DNA from: Hyphomonas johnsonii MHS-2
Lineage (GTDB): Bacteria; Pseudomonadota; Alphaproteobacteria; Caulobacterales; Hyphomonadaceae
Direction: 5' to 3'
Length of the DNA stretch: 64,000 nt
Assembly: GCF_000685275.1 (NCBI RefSeq)
Contig: NZ_ARYK01000001.1
Span: forward strand, 124,001-188,000
Below the pieces are notes generated by a model. It was not told the DNA's origin. It saw nothing but the letters and a program-made list of their open reading frames with translations, and searched no databases. The first letter of the stretch is position 1; each line of letters opens with the position of its first letter. The position numbers were made by a program, and so were the translations under genes. This document shows positions 1-8,107 of the stretch, piece after piece.

Positions 1-668
1 TCGATGAGTGCGCGCAGCTCGGCGGGTTTCCGCTCGTCGAGAAACTCTTCACCTATGGGGCCGGGATCGGGATACGTCCGTGGGCGGTGTTCCAGTCGGT
101 TTTCCAGATGGAGCGGATTGGCAAGGGCGCGCAAAACATCATCACCTCAAGTGCGCAGCTGAGGAGCTATTTTGCCATTCGCGATATTGAGACGGCGCAA
201 AGCGTCTCTCGGATGCTTGGCGCGCAGACGCTCGAATGCGATGATGAATTGATGCAGCAACGGGCGCGCCACGCCAGGCATCAGGCGATGCAATCCATGA
301 TGAGCGGCGGCGATCCGCTGATGGCGGGGATGAGCATTGCCCACCATGGGCGCGAAGCGCAGCAAAGAAGCAAACAGCACCGCCAGCTTCGCACGCCCGA
401 GGAAGTGCTAAATACCCCCAAGGACCAGCAATACATCTTCACCGACGCTTTGCCTAAGCCGCTATTGGCCGAGCGAAAGCCTTATTACGAGCAGTCCTTC
501 ATGGCGGGTCGCTATCATCCGAACCCCTATCACCCGCCGGAGGGCCGCGTGCGTGTTAAGACGCGCTGGGGGCGTGCTTGGCGAGCGGTTGTTCGAGAGC
601 CAGTGCCAGCGGCCTTCGCCGACTACCCGCAATATGCGGATGGTTGGTGGTCCCGCATCGCGCCTTAG
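1..668 (+). CDS. Type IV coupling protein (VirD4/TraG family), C-terminal part, 5' end outside window
   Basis: The frame is open from the first bases and ends at a TAG at 666-668; the gene begins upstream of the window. The first visible residues, DECAQLGGFPLVE, look like the Walker B region of VirD4/TraG coupling ATPases (DExxxL), followed by a region with the family's typical sensor-like segment (around FQSVFQMERIGKG and SAQLRSYFAI). Such proteins sit at the inner membrane and deliver the relaxase-DNA complex to a type IV secretion channel. The last ~110 residues are polar and low in recognisable motifs. The neighbours (small element-type genes and a serine recombinase) suggest an integrative conjugative or mobilizable element. 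The family call is firm. Whether the element is self-transmissible cannot be seen here. Confidence 0.85.
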   Translation, partial: DECAQLGGFPLVEKLFTYGAGIGIRPWAVFQSVFQMERIGKGAQNIITSSAQLRSYFAIRDIETAQSVSRMLGAQTLECDDELMQQRARHARHQAMQSMMSGGDPLMAGMSIAHHGREAQQRSKQHRQLRTPEEVLNTPKDQQYIFTDALPKPLLAERKPYYEQSFMAGRYHPNPYHPPEGRVRVKTRWGRAWRAVVREPVPAAFADYPQYADGWWSRIAP

Positions 669-703
669 ACGGCACAGCTTCCAAATCAAATGCGGAGCAA
701 TCC

Positions 704-934
704 ATGGAACACCCGAACATCACAACCAGCGCCGAAGCGAGCATGCTGGAGAAGCATCGCAAGCCTTTGGTGCCTAGCCTTGATCTGACGCCGGGCGGAA
801 GCCTGCAATACCAGACCGATTATGATGTTGAGCGCATGCGTGAGCGGCGCATCAGCTTTATCCGCCATCGCTTGTCGATGGCCTCACACAAGGTTCAACG
901 AGATCACGATCAAGCTATTTCTCAAGAGCAATAG
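704..934 (+). CDS. Small hypothetical protein of the mobile element (76 aa)
   Basis: The ATG at 704 is preceded by GGAG at 694-697, and the gene follows the coupling protein by 35 bp on the same strand. The product is hydrophilic and charged. It carries a basic stretch near the middle (ERMRERRISFIRHRL) that could form an amphipathic helix. No signal peptide, membrane segment or known motif is visible. I do not recognise the family. Its position between a coupling protein and further element genes suggests an accessory role in conjugation or element maintenance, but that is inference. Confidence 0.6.
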   Translation: MEHPNITTSAEASMLEKHRKPLVPSLDLTPGGSLQYQTDYDVERMRERRISFIRHRLSMASHKVQRDHDQAISQEQ

Positions 935-963
935 CCAACTCAAACCACTAGAAAGGACATCCC

Positions 964-1383
964 ATGAGTGAAGCCCCACCAGGCAACCCGAAAACTGAAA
1001 ATGCCCCCGAGATTGTGCTGCGTGACAATGCCTTGCGCGCCGCGATCTGGAAGGTCGATGGTGAGTATGGCCCGATCTACAACACAAAAATCTCCCGCTA
1101 CTATAAGAATGACGAGGGTGAGATTCGTGAGACAAGTTCCCTGCGTGAGCGGGACTTGCTGCCAGCCGCAGAGCTTGCGGCAGAAGCCCATCGCAGCATC
1201 AGAGACCGTAAGCGGGAAAACGCCCAGACACGCTCCGAGCGTGATCAGCAGTCAGATCAGAGCAATCACGACTGGCATGATGACGAACTGTCACGCGGCG
1301 ACATTCAGCGCGAACGCTTCAAGCAAGAGCGCGAGACAAAAGGCACTCGCCGCACGCGCCCACGAGATAGAACGGCCCGCTGA
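964..1383 (+). CDS. Hypothetical element-associated protein (139 aa)
   Basis: The start at ATG 964 has AAAGGA (951-956) just upstream. The N-terminal ~80 residues contain a beta-rich module (IVLRDNALRAAIW ... YNTKISRYYKNDEGEIRET ... LPAAELAAEAH). From memory this resembles a family of unnamed proteins found beside relaxase or coupling-protein genes in alphaproteobacterial plasmids and integrative elements. The C-terminal ~60 residues are extremely charged (Arg, Glu, Asp, Gln) and probably disordered. A hairpin (GGCCCGC/GCGGGCC, 1374-1393) spans the stop codon but lacks a T-tract. No enzymatic motif is visible, so function is unknown. Confidence 0.7.
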   Translation: MSEAPPGNPKTENAPEIVLRDNALRAAIWKVDGEYGPIYNTKISRYYKNDEGEIRETSSLRERDLLPAAELAAEAHRSIRDRKRENAQTRSERDQQSDQSNHDWHDDELSRGDIQRERFKQERETKGTRRTRPRDRTAR

Positions 1384-1413
1384 GATGCGGGCCTAAAGCC
1401 AACCCATTTCTTC

Positions 1414-1454
1414 TTGACGATTTTGAAAAGTGAGCGTATGTTCACTATCTGTTC
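1414..1454 (+). promoter_or_regulatory. Promoter with overlapping LexA-type SOS box
   Basis: TTGACG (1414-1419) and TATGTT (1437-1442) are spaced by exactly 17 bp, a good sigma70-type promoter. GTTC-ACTATCT-GTTC (1440-1454) matches the alphaproteobacterial LexA consensus GTTC-N7-GTTC exactly and overlaps the -10 element and the expected start point, where a repressor would block transcription. The next genes downstream are the 124-aa protein and the serine recombinase. The sequence match is seen directly; SOS control is inferred. Confidence 0.65.
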
Positions 1455-1543
1455 TTTTGGTCGATCCCGTTGGATTGAGCAAAGCAAGAAGAGGAAAGGA
1501 CGAAGATGATTGAAACACGCTAACTAGAAAAGGAACACGAGTC

Positions 1544-1918
1544 ATGGAGGAAACCAGGACCACGCAACTGTCACCGGAACGCGCAGCCGGAACGCCAATA
1601 GAGGGGCGAAGCCAGCGCGAATTTAAGAACACCGTGTCGGTCGATCTCGAAGCCTATATGCCGCTTCTCGAAGACACGGACATTCCCGACGATCAAAAGC
1701 TTGAATTGCTGCAGGCACTATATGCCATCATGGCGAGCTTTGTTGATCTGGGGTTTTCGCTTGAAACGAGCCCCTGTGGAAAACCGCAAAAAACTGGCGA
1801 TCCTTCGGCTCAAGCCCTTCGCGATCATGTATACTCTTCTCATCAAAATCAAATTGAGCGCTTTAAAAATGTTGCAGACCGCACGTGCGATGTTGCAGGG
1901 GAAGGAGTCGAAGCATGA
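1544..1918 (+). CDS. Small hypothetical protein coupled to serine recombinase (124 aa)
   Basis: The ATG at 1544 follows AAAAGGAA (1528-1535). The middle of the protein (about residues 33-70, around YMPLLEDTDIPDDQKLELLQALYAI) is a helical, acidic region. I recall this from short unnamed proteins encoded directly upstream of serine recombinases in alphaproteobacterial elements. The final ~50 residues are less convincing. The stop codon overlaps the recombinase start as ATGA at 1915-1918, so translation is probably coupled. A role as a recombination directionality factor or regulator of excision would fit the position, but nothing in the sequence proves it. Confidence 0.75.
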   Translation: MEETRTTQLSPERAAGTPIEGRSQREFKNTVSVDLEAYMPLLEDTDIPDDQKLELLQALYAIMASFVDLGFSLETSPCGKPQKTGDPSAQALRDHVYSSHQNQIERFKNVADRTCDVAGEGVEA

Positions 1919-3612
1919 CCCTACAAGCCAAGACAAAAACTGCGATTATCTATTGCCGGATATCATCGCTAAAACAGGCCTCAGACGGGGACGGGCTCAA
2001 TAGCCAAGAGCATCGCTGCCGTCAGTATGCTGCGCAAAAGGGCTATGAGGTCGAAGCGGTGTTCCCTGACTCGATCACTGGCGGCGGGGATTACCTGAAG
2101 CGGCCCGGGATGGTGGCGTTGCTTGCCTATCTCGATGCGCAAAGCGAGAACGAATATGTCGTGATCTTTGACGACCTAAAACGCTTCGCGCGCGACACGG
2201 CGCCACATATCGCATTGCGCAAAGAGTTGTCGTCGCGCGGCGCAAGCGTGGAATCCCTGAACTTCAAGTTTGAAGAAAGCCCCGAAGGCAAATTCATCGA
2301 GACAATCATTGCCGCGCAAGGGCAGCTTGAGCGCGAACAGAACAGCCGTCAGGTTGTCCAGAAGATGAAGGCTCGCCTTGAAAAAGGCTTTTGGGTCTTC
2401 AGCGCGCCCATTGGAATGAAATACGTCTCCGCCAAAGGTGGCGGCAAGGTGTTGGTGCGTGACGAGCCTGTGGCCTCCATCTGTGCCGAAGCCTTAGAAG
2501 GATTTGCGAGCAATCGTTTCGCCTCCCAGACAGAAGTGCTGCGCTGGCTGGAATCTCAACCCGAATTCCCGAAAGACAAACCCAATGGCACGCTGCGCCC
2601 CCAAAGCATCGTGCGTTTCCTCGGCAAGGAAGTATATGCGGGGCTCGTCTGTTCGAAGAAATGGGGCGTGTCGCTTCGCGAAGGGCAGCATGAGGGACTC
2701 ATCTCGATTGCCACCTATGAACGTATCCAGCGGAAGCTGAAGGAAGGTGTGTATGCGCCGACGCGCATCGATACCCATGAGGACTTCGCCCTCAGGGGGG
2801 CCGTTAAGTGCGATTGCTGCGGCTATCACCTCACGGGCGGCTGGTGCAAAGGCAAGCGCAAGAAATACCCATATTATTTCTGCGTGAACCGCGACTGCGA
2901 ACAAAAGTCCAAGACTGTTTCCCGTGACAAGCTGGAAGGCGCGTTTGCCGATCTGCTTGGCCAATTGCAGCCCGCGCCGTCACTTGTGAAAGTGGCGACG
3001 GCCATGCTGACGGATTGCTGGAAGCAGCGTCTCGCACGCGCTGAGGAGATCGCGGAAGGCTTTAGGGTGCAAGCGGATGCCTGTGAGCGGCAGATCAGCG
3101 AATTGGTGGACCGGATCGTCGAGGCGACGAACCCGCGCGTGATCAAAGCCTATGAAGACAAGATCGCCGAAGCGGAGAAGCGCAAGCTGGTGATGCTGGA
3201 GAAAGCCTCCCAAACCGCCAAACCTTCGATACCATTAGAGAGTTTGATTGAACACGCCCTGAGATACGTCTCGGCGCCGAAAACCCTATGGGAATCAGGG
3301 GGGTTAGAGCTGCGTCGGTTGGTATTGAAGCTCACTTTTTCGAGCCATCTGAGTTATTCTAAAAAGGACGGTATTAAACACCCTGAACCGACAGCGCCGT
3401 TCAAATTATTTAATCATATCAAACAAGTAGGAGAAGATATTATGACCCCACACCCCGAATTCGCTTTAGCGAAAGGAGTGGTGCCGCGAGGGAGAATTGA
3501 ACTCCCGACCTCGTCATTACCAATGACGCGCTCTACCACTGAGCTACCGCGGCGTTGCCGTTTGCAAGACGCGGCTTTAGCTTATGCCTGTATAGAAGAA
3601 AAGACCGTTTAA
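1915..3612 (+). CDS. Large serine recombinase (integrase) of the mobile element
   Basis: The start is ATG 1915, with GAAGGAG at 1901-1907 and a 4-bp overlap with the previous stop; the product is 565 aa. The N-terminal resolvase domain carries the YxRxS motif (Y13, R15, S17, with S17 the probable nucleophile) and a later EREQNSRQVVQKM segment. A 'recombinase' domain follows, then a zinc-ribbon with Cys299, Cys302, Cys323 and Cys328, and a coiled-coil-like region around residues 365-430. This is the layout of large serine integrases that carry out att-site recombination. Oddly, the reading frame continues through the antisense of the tRNA-Thr gene (residues about 522-547) and stops 59 bp beyond it. 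The last ~45 residues are therefore encoded by the attachment region and flanking chromosome. Only these residues are doubtful; the core is secure. Confidence 0.92.
   Translation: MTLQAKTKTAIIYCRISSLKQASDGDGLNSQEHRCRQYAAQKGYEVEAVFPDSITGGGDYLKRPGMVALLAYLDAQSENEYVVIFDDLKRFARDTAPHIALRKELSSRGASVESLNFKFEESPEGKFIETIIAAQGQLEREQNSRQVVQKMKARLEKGFWVFSAPIGMKYVSAKGGGKVLVRDEPVASICAEALEGFASNRFASQTEVLRWLESQPEFPKDKPNGTLRPQSIVRFLGKEVYAGLVCSKKWGVSLREGQHEGLISIATYERIQRKLKEGVYAPTRIDTHEDFALRGAVKCDCCGYHLTGGWCKGKRKKYPYYFCVNRDCEQKSKTVSRDKLEGAFADLLGQLQPAPSLVKVATAMLTDCWKQRLARAEEIAEGFRVQADACERQISELVDRIVEATNPRVIKAYEDKIAEAEKRKLVMLEKASQTAKPSIPLESLIEHALRYVSAPKTLWESGGLELRRLVLKLTFSSHLSYSKKDGIKHPEPTAPFKLFNHIKQVGEDIMTPHPEFALAKGVVPRGRIELPTSSLPMTRSTTELPRRCRLQDAALAYACIEEKTV
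3479..3553 (-). tRNA. tRNA-Thr (anticodon GGT)
   Basis: On the minus strand a full cloverleaf can be drawn. The acceptor arm GCCGCGG pairs with TCGCGGC (one G-U). The D arm is GCTC...GAGC. The anticodon arm is CGTCA-TTGGTAA-TGACG with anticodon GGT (complement of 3519-3521). The T arm is GGGAG-TTCAATT-CTCCC. A discriminator A at 3482 is followed by an encoded CCA (3479-3481). The gene is intact although it abuts the mobile element, whose recombinase frame runs across it from the 3' side. It is the probable integration target. Confidence 0.96.
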
Positions 3613-3631
3613 CCGCGAAAAGCTGCTGGAA

Positions 3632-3763
3632 ATGCCCGAACGTCTGACTGAACAGGAAAAAGCGGCCCGCCGCGCCCAGGCGCTGCGGGCAAATCTCAAG
3701 CGCCGCAAGGCGGCGACACGCAGGGCGAAGGAATCGCCGCCGCCCGATCGCAAACCGGAATGA
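3632..3763 (+). CDS. Small basic protein coupled to the P450 (43 aa)
   Basis: This short frame starts with ATG 3632 (MPERLTEQEKAARRAQ...) and its stop overlaps the P450 start as ATGA at 3760-3763. The product is very rich in Arg, Lys and Ala, reads as one amphipathic helix, and ends in a Pro-rich tail. I recall similar ~45-70 residue 'E-K-x-x-R-R-A-x-A-L-R-x-N-L-x-R-R-K' proteins as common unnamed genes in Alphaproteobacteria. No SD-like site is obvious apart from purine-rich AAGCTGCTGGAA. It lies just outside the tRNA, so it belongs to the chromosome rather than the mobile element. Function is unknown. Confidence 0.65.
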   Translation: MPERLTEQEKAARRAQALRANLKRRKAATRRAKESPPPDRKPE

Positions 3764-4968
3764 ACCGGCCGGACCTGGCCTCGCAAGCCTTCAAGCGTGC
3801 GCCGCATGCGACGCTGGCAGGCGCTGTCGAGGCGGGGCCGTTCTGCGAGGTCAAGCTGCCCGTGTTCGGCCGGGTGCTGGCCACCACCCGCCACGCCGGC
3901 AGCCAGGCCTTGCTGAAGGACACAGACCATTTCGCGGTCGACGCGCGCAATGCGGGCCACAGGTCGGCCTTTGGCCTGCCATTCCTGCCCAAGGTGTTCC
4001 GGGACCTGGCCAACAATGTCCTGTCGCTGGACGACCCGGATCACAAGCGGCTGCGCCGCCTGGCGGACGGGCCATTCCGGCGCGCCAGCATCGAGGCCAT
4101 GCGCCCGCTGATCCGCGAGCAGGTCGACCGGCTGCTGGACGCCCATTTCGCCAGCGGCGATGCCGACCTTGTCGCCGGGTTCTGCCGCAGGCTGCCCCTG
4201 CAGGTGATCTACACGGTGCTGGGCATGCGCGAGGAGACCCGCACGAAATTCGACGTTGCGATGAGGGCGTTCAATGTCGGTGAGTCGCCGCTGGCGATCC
4301 TGCGGGCCGTTTTTGCGCTGAAGCCCCTGCTGAGAACGCTGCGGGAGGAGATCGATGACCTGCGCGGCGCGCCCCGGCCGGGCCTGATGAGCGACCTTGT
4401 GCACGCCGAACAGGACGGCGACCAGCTCAGCGAGGACGAGCTGGTGACCATGGTGTTCGTGCTGTTCGTCGCCGGTCACGAGACAACCACGCACCTGCTG
4501 TCGACCAGCGTGTTCACGCTGCTGACCGATCCGGATGCGCTGGCGCAATTCCGCACGCTCGATGGTGATGCCCTGACGGTGGCGGTCGACGAACTGATGC
4601 GGTTCACGGCGCCGGTCCAGTTCACCAAGCCGCGCTTCGTGCGCGAGGACATGACGTTCGAGGGGCGCGAACTGCGCAAGGGCGACAAGGTGATGGCGCT
4701 GCTGGCGGCCGGCAACCTGGATCCTGACGCATTTGAGCAGCCACGGGTGATGGACCTGGCGCGCCGCCCGAACCGCCACCTCGGCTGGGGCGGCGGCCCG
4801 CATATCTGTCTCGGCCTGCACCTGGCCAAGGCGGAGGCAGAAATCGCCCTGTCGGAACTCTTCCGGCGGTGTCCCGGCCTGGCGCTGATGACGGCGCCTG
4901 ACGCCCTGAAATGGATCAGGCGGTCCGGACTGCGCGGTCTCCAGACCCTGCCGCTCGCCCTGTCGTGA
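3760..4968 (+). CDS. Cytochrome P450
   Basis: At 402 aa this has the usual size for a soluble bacterial P450. The I-helix oxygen-activation motif AGHETT is at residues 238-243, the K-helix ExxR is E278-L-M-R281, and the heme-binding loop GWGGGPHIC places the thiolate ligand at Cys350. The usual Phe seven residues before the cysteine is Trp343 here, a noticeable change in a very conserved position. The substrate cannot be predicted. No ferredoxin or reductase gene is adjacent, so electron donors must be encoded elsewhere. The gene is translationally coupled to the small basic protein upstream and lies 81 bp before murA. Confidence 0.93.
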   Translation: MNRPDLASQAFKRAPHATLAGAVEAGPFCEVKLPVFGRVLATTRHAGSQALLKDTDHFAVDARNAGHRSAFGLPFLPKVFRDLANNVLSLDDPDHKRLRRLADGPFRRASIEAMRPLIREQVDRLLDAHFASGDADLVAGFCRRLPLQVIYTVLGMREETRTKFDVAMRAFNVGESPLAILRAVFALKPLLRTLREEIDDLRGAPRPGLMSDLVHAEQDGDQLSEDELVTMVFVLFVAGHETTTHLLSTSVFTLLTDPDALAQFRTLDGDALTVAVDELMRFTAPVQFTKPRFVREDMTFEGRELRKGDKVMALLAAGNLDPDAFEQPRVMDLARRPNRHLGWGGGPHICLGLHLAKAEAEIALSELFRRCPGLALMTAPDALKWIRRSGLRGLQTLPLALS

Positions 4969-5049
4969 CATGGTGCGGCTGTGTTTGCGCCCGCAAGCTT
5001 CCACATTCACGCCTTTCCCGCGCCGTGAACCTCTCTATAAGTGCGCGCC

Positions 5050-6330
5050 ATGGACAGATTGAATATCATCGGCGGCGCTGAGCTCAACGGCCGCATTCCG
5101 GTCTCCGGCGCCAAGAATTCGGCGCTGAAGCTGATGGTCGCGTGCCTGCTGACAGACCAGCCGATCACGCTGACGAACATGCCGAGCCTCGCCGACACGC
5201 GTTTCCTGGCGCAGCTGCTGGAAACGCTGGGCGTCGAGGTCTATTGGCCGAAGGGCGAGTCGACCTGCCACCTGAACGCCGCGGAGCTGAAAAGCACGAT
5301 CGCGCCTTACGAACAGGTGCGGAAGATGCGGGCGAGCTTCAACGTGCTGGGCCCGCTGATTGCCCGTTCGGGGCACGCGACGGTTTCGCTGCCCGGCGGC
5401 TGTGCCATTGGTGCGCGCCCGGTGGACCTTCACCTGCAGGCGCTGGAAGCGATGGGCGCCGACCTCAAGGTCGAGAACGGGTATGTGAAGGCGGCAGCGA
5501 TTCAGGGCTTGAAGGGCGCGCATATCGTGTTCTCGATGCCGAGCGTCGGGGCCACCGAACACGCCATGCTGACCGCCACGCTGGCATCCGGCGAGACGAT
5601 CCTCGAAAATGCGGCCCGCGAACCCGAGATCGAGGACCTCGCGGACTGCCTGAACAGCATGGGCGCGAAGATCAGCGGCACGGGCACATCGACGATCCGC
5701 ATCGTGGGCGTCGAAAAGCTGAACGGCACCACGCACGCGGTCATGCCGGACCGGATCGAGGCAGGCACCTATGCGATGGCGGCAGCGGCAGCGGGCGGCG
5801 ATGTCACGCTTGACGGCGCGCCTGTGGACGCCCTCGGCGCGATGATTGCCAAGCTGCGCGAAGCCGGTGTCACGGTGGACGCCGACGAGGCCGCCTCGAC
5901 CCTGCGCATCCGCCGCAACGGTACGCGCCTCAAGGCCGTCAGCGTTTCGACGCAGCCGCATCCCGGCTTCCCGACCGACCTGCAGGCGCAGTTCATGGCA
6001 CTGATGAGTGTCGCGGACGGCACCAGCATCATCCGTGAGACGATTTTCGAAAACCGGTTCATGCACGCGCCGGAACTGTCGCGGCTCGGCGCCGACATCA
6101 ATGTGCGCGGCCAGGAGGCCGTCGTGAAGGGAGTCGATCACCTGACCGGGGCGCCGGTGATGGCGACCGACTTGCGTGCATCGGTCTCACTGGTCATTGC
6201 GGGGCTTGCCGCCGAGGGTGAGACTGTGGTGAACCGTATCTACCATCTCGACCGCGGCTTTGAGCGGCTCGAGGCGAAACTGAATGCCTGCGGCGCAAAC
6301 ATCAAGCGCCTGGCGGGTGAGGACGAGTGA
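5050..6330 (+). CDS. murA: UDP-N-acetylglucosamine 1-carboxyvinyltransferase
   Basis: MurA transfers enolpyruvate from PEP to UDP-GlcNAc, the first committed step of peptidoglycan synthesis in the cytoplasm. The product is 426 aa, the normal length. The N-terminus MDRLNIIGG...SGAKNSALK is typical and decides for ATG 5050 over the in-frame GTG at 5041. The PEP-reactive cysteine is present as Cys118 in [12 protein letters not shown], so the enzyme should be fosfomycin-sensitive in principle. It heads the conserved murA-DUF2948-hisD-UPF0262-infA-maf order. Confidence 0.98.
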   Translation: MDRLNIIGGAELNGRIPVSGAKNSALKLMVACLLTDQPITLTNMPSLADTRFLAQLLETLGVEVYWPKGESTCHLNAAELKSTIAPYEQVRKMRASFNVLGPLIARSGHATVSLPGGCAIGARPVDLHLQALEAMGADLKVENGYVKAAAIQGLKGAHIVFSMPSVGATEHAMLTATLASGETILENAAREPEIEDLADCLNSMGAKISGTGTSTIRIVGVEKLNGTTHAVMPDRIEAGTYAMAAAAAGGDVTLDGAPVDALGAMIAKLREAGVTVDADEAASTLRIRRNGTRLKAVSVSTQPHPGFPTDLQAQFMALMSVADGTSIIRETIFENRFMHAPELSRLGADINVRGQEAVVKGVDHLTGAPVMATDLRASVSLVIAGLAAEGETVVNRIYHLDRGFERLEAKLNACGANIKRLAGEDE

Positions 6331-6347
6331 CACACCAAGGGGGGCCA

Positions 6348-6800
6348 ATGTCCGATCAACAACCGCTACGCCTCCTGGCCGAGACGGCCGAGGATCTCGA
6401 AGTCATTTCGGCGGCGGTGCAGGATTCCATCGTCAAGGCCGGAAGCCTGAAATACGAAGCGAAACGGCACCGCTTTTCGCTCGAGCTGAACCGCTTCCGC
6501 TGGGAGGTGGGCCAGCCGCGGCCGAAGGAAGGCCTGCGGGTGCGCTCGCTGCTGGCCTTTGATGGCGTGCTTGGCGCGAAGACCCGCGCCGTGACCAAGG
6601 CCGACCCGGAAATGATCCTGTCGCTGCTGGACGCCACGTTCACGCCCGCCGCGGAACCGCCCGGCGGCGTGGTGACGCTGCTGTTTGCGGGCGACGGCGA
6701 GATCACGCTGGATGTCGAGGTGCTGGACGCAACCCTTCTCGACAGCGATTATGTGTGGCCAACCCGAAACCTTCCCAGCCACGAAAACAGGCGGAGATGA
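6348..6800 (+). CDS. DUF2948 family protein
   Basis: ATG 6348 is preceded by AAGGGGGG (6338-6345), 17 bp after murA; the product is 150 aa. The pattern LRLLAETAEDLEVISAAVQDS...KYEAKRHRFSLELNRFRWE, followed by a block ending near ITLDVEVLDATLLD, matches the alphaproteobacterial DUF2948 family. That family typically sits between murA and hisD, as here. No catalytic residues, signal peptide or membrane segment are visible. Its stop overlaps the hisD start region, so expression is probably coupled with both neighbours. The function of the family is not known to me. Confidence 0.9.
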   Translation: MSDQQPLRLLAETAEDLEVISAAVQDSIVKAGSLKYEAKRHRFSLELNRFRWEVGQPRPKEGLRVRSLLAFDGVLGAKTRAVTKADPEMILSLLDATFTPAAEPPGGVVTLLFAGDGEITLDVEVLDATLLDSDYVWPTRNLPSHENRRR

Positions 6801-8107
6801 TGCTGCGCCACTTTGCTCACGGCTCGCCGGACTTCAAGGCGGATTTTGACGCGTTCCTGCGGGAGGACCGCAGCAGCGACCATGACGTCGTGACCAGCGT
6901 CACGCGCATCCTGGACGATGTCGAAACCAAGGGTGGCAAGGCTGTCGCGGATTACACCGCGAAATATGATGAACTCCAGATCGATCCGACCACGCTCGAC
7001 TCCGACAATGTGAACCTGCATGCGCTGGCAGCCGAATGCCCGCAGGACCTGTGCGAGGCCATCGATTTCGCGCATGATCGGATCGCCGCCTACCATATGG
7101 CGCAGCGCCCCTCCGACCATTCCTTCACCGACAGCCTCGGCGTCGAACTCGGCTGGCGCTGGACGCCGCTCGACAGCGTCGGCGTCTACGTGCCGGGTGG
7201 GCGGGCGAGCTATCCCTCGTCGGTGCTGATGAACACGGTGCCGGCCCGGATTGCCGGCGTCGCCCGGATCGTGATGGTCGCGCCTGCGCCCGGCGGGGAA
7301 CTGGCGCCGTCGGTGGCCTACGCAGCGCTGAAGGCTGGCGTGCACGAATATTATCCCATTGGCGGCGCACAGGCGATCGGCGCGCTGGCGCTGGGTGCCG
7401 CGCGGCTGAAGCCGGTCGACAAGATTGTCGGGCCCGGCAATGCCTACGTGGCAGAGGCGAAGCGCCAGGTATTCGGCCGGGTCGGCATCGACACGATTGC
7501 CGGACCGTCAGAGGTTCTGGTGATTGCCGACCACACGGCCAATCCCGAATGGGTGGCCGCTGACCTGCTTGCCCAGGCCGAGCATGACCCGTCCAGCCAG
7601 TCGATCCTGGTCACTGTGGACGAAGCTGTGGGCAAAGCTGTGGAAATCGCTGTGGAAAACCAGTTGAAGGATCTCGCGACGGGTGAACGCGCGCGCACCT
7701 CGTGGGACCGCCACGGCGCAATCATCCATGTACCTGACCTTGCCACCGCCGCGGAGATATCCAACCGCGTCGCGCCGGAGCACCTGGAGCTTGCAATCGC
7801 AGACCCAGACGCCCTGCTGCCGCTGATCCGCCATGCTGGTGCCGTGTTCCTCGGCCACATGACACCGGAGGCGCTTGGCGACTATGTCACCGGTTCCAAC
7901 CATGTGCTGCCGACCAGTCGTTCGGCGCGATTCGGTTCGGGCCTGGGGCTGAACGATTTCATGAAGCGGATGAGTATCCAGCGCGTCAGCCCAAAAGGCT
8001 TTGCCGCACTGGCCCCTGCGGCCCTGCGCCTCGCCGAAGCCGAACGCCTGCCGGCGCATGCCCGGTCGATCACGATTCGCTCCAATCCGGGCGGGGGCGA
8101 TGGGTGA
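6797..8107 (+). CDS. hisD: Histidinol dehydrogenase
   Basis: HisD oxidises L-histidinol to L-histidine in two NAD-dependent steps, the last reactions of histidine synthesis. The family signature runs through the middle, with [65 protein letters not shown] and LLAQAEHDP. The C-terminal half has [11 protein letters not shown] and [15 protein letters not shown] chose ATG 6797 (436 aa), overlapping the DUF2948 stop by 4 bp; ATG 6800 is equally possible. The longer frame from 6755 would overlap DUF2948 by 46 bp. No other his genes are adjacent. Confidence 0.96.
   Translation: MMLRHFAHGSPDFKADFDAFLREDRSSDHDVVTSVTRILDDVETKGGKAVADYTAKYDELQIDPTTLDSDNVNLHALAAECPQDLCEAIDFAHDRIAAYHMAQRPSDHSFTDSLGVELGWRWTPLDSVGVYVPGGRASYPSSVLMNTVPARIAGVARIVMVAPAPGGELAPSVAYAALKAGVHEYYPIGGAQAIGALALGAARLKPVDKIVGPGNAYVAEAKRQVFGRVGIDTIAGPSEVLVIADHTANPEWVAADLLAQAEHDPSSQSILVTVDEAVGKAVEIAVENQLKDLATGERARTSWDRHGAIIHVPDLATAAEISNRVAPEHLELAIADPDALLPLIRHAGAVFLGHMTPEALGDYVTGSNHVLPTSRSARFGSGLGLNDFMKRMSIQRVSPKGFAALAPAALRLAEAERLPAHARSITIRSNPGGGDG

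Noticed and set aside
1374-1393. Hairpin GGCCCGC/GCGGGCC as a terminator after the 139-aa gene
   Set aside because: It spans the stop codon and no T-tract follows.
3577-5010. Long minus-strand open frame (477 codons) opposite the P450
   Set aside because: It is a GC-driven shadow rich in Arg, Gln, His and Pro with no motifs; the plus strand holds a clear P450.
5035-6141. Minus-strand open frame (368 codons) opposite murA
   Set aside because: No domain or start signal; murA on the plus strand is complete.
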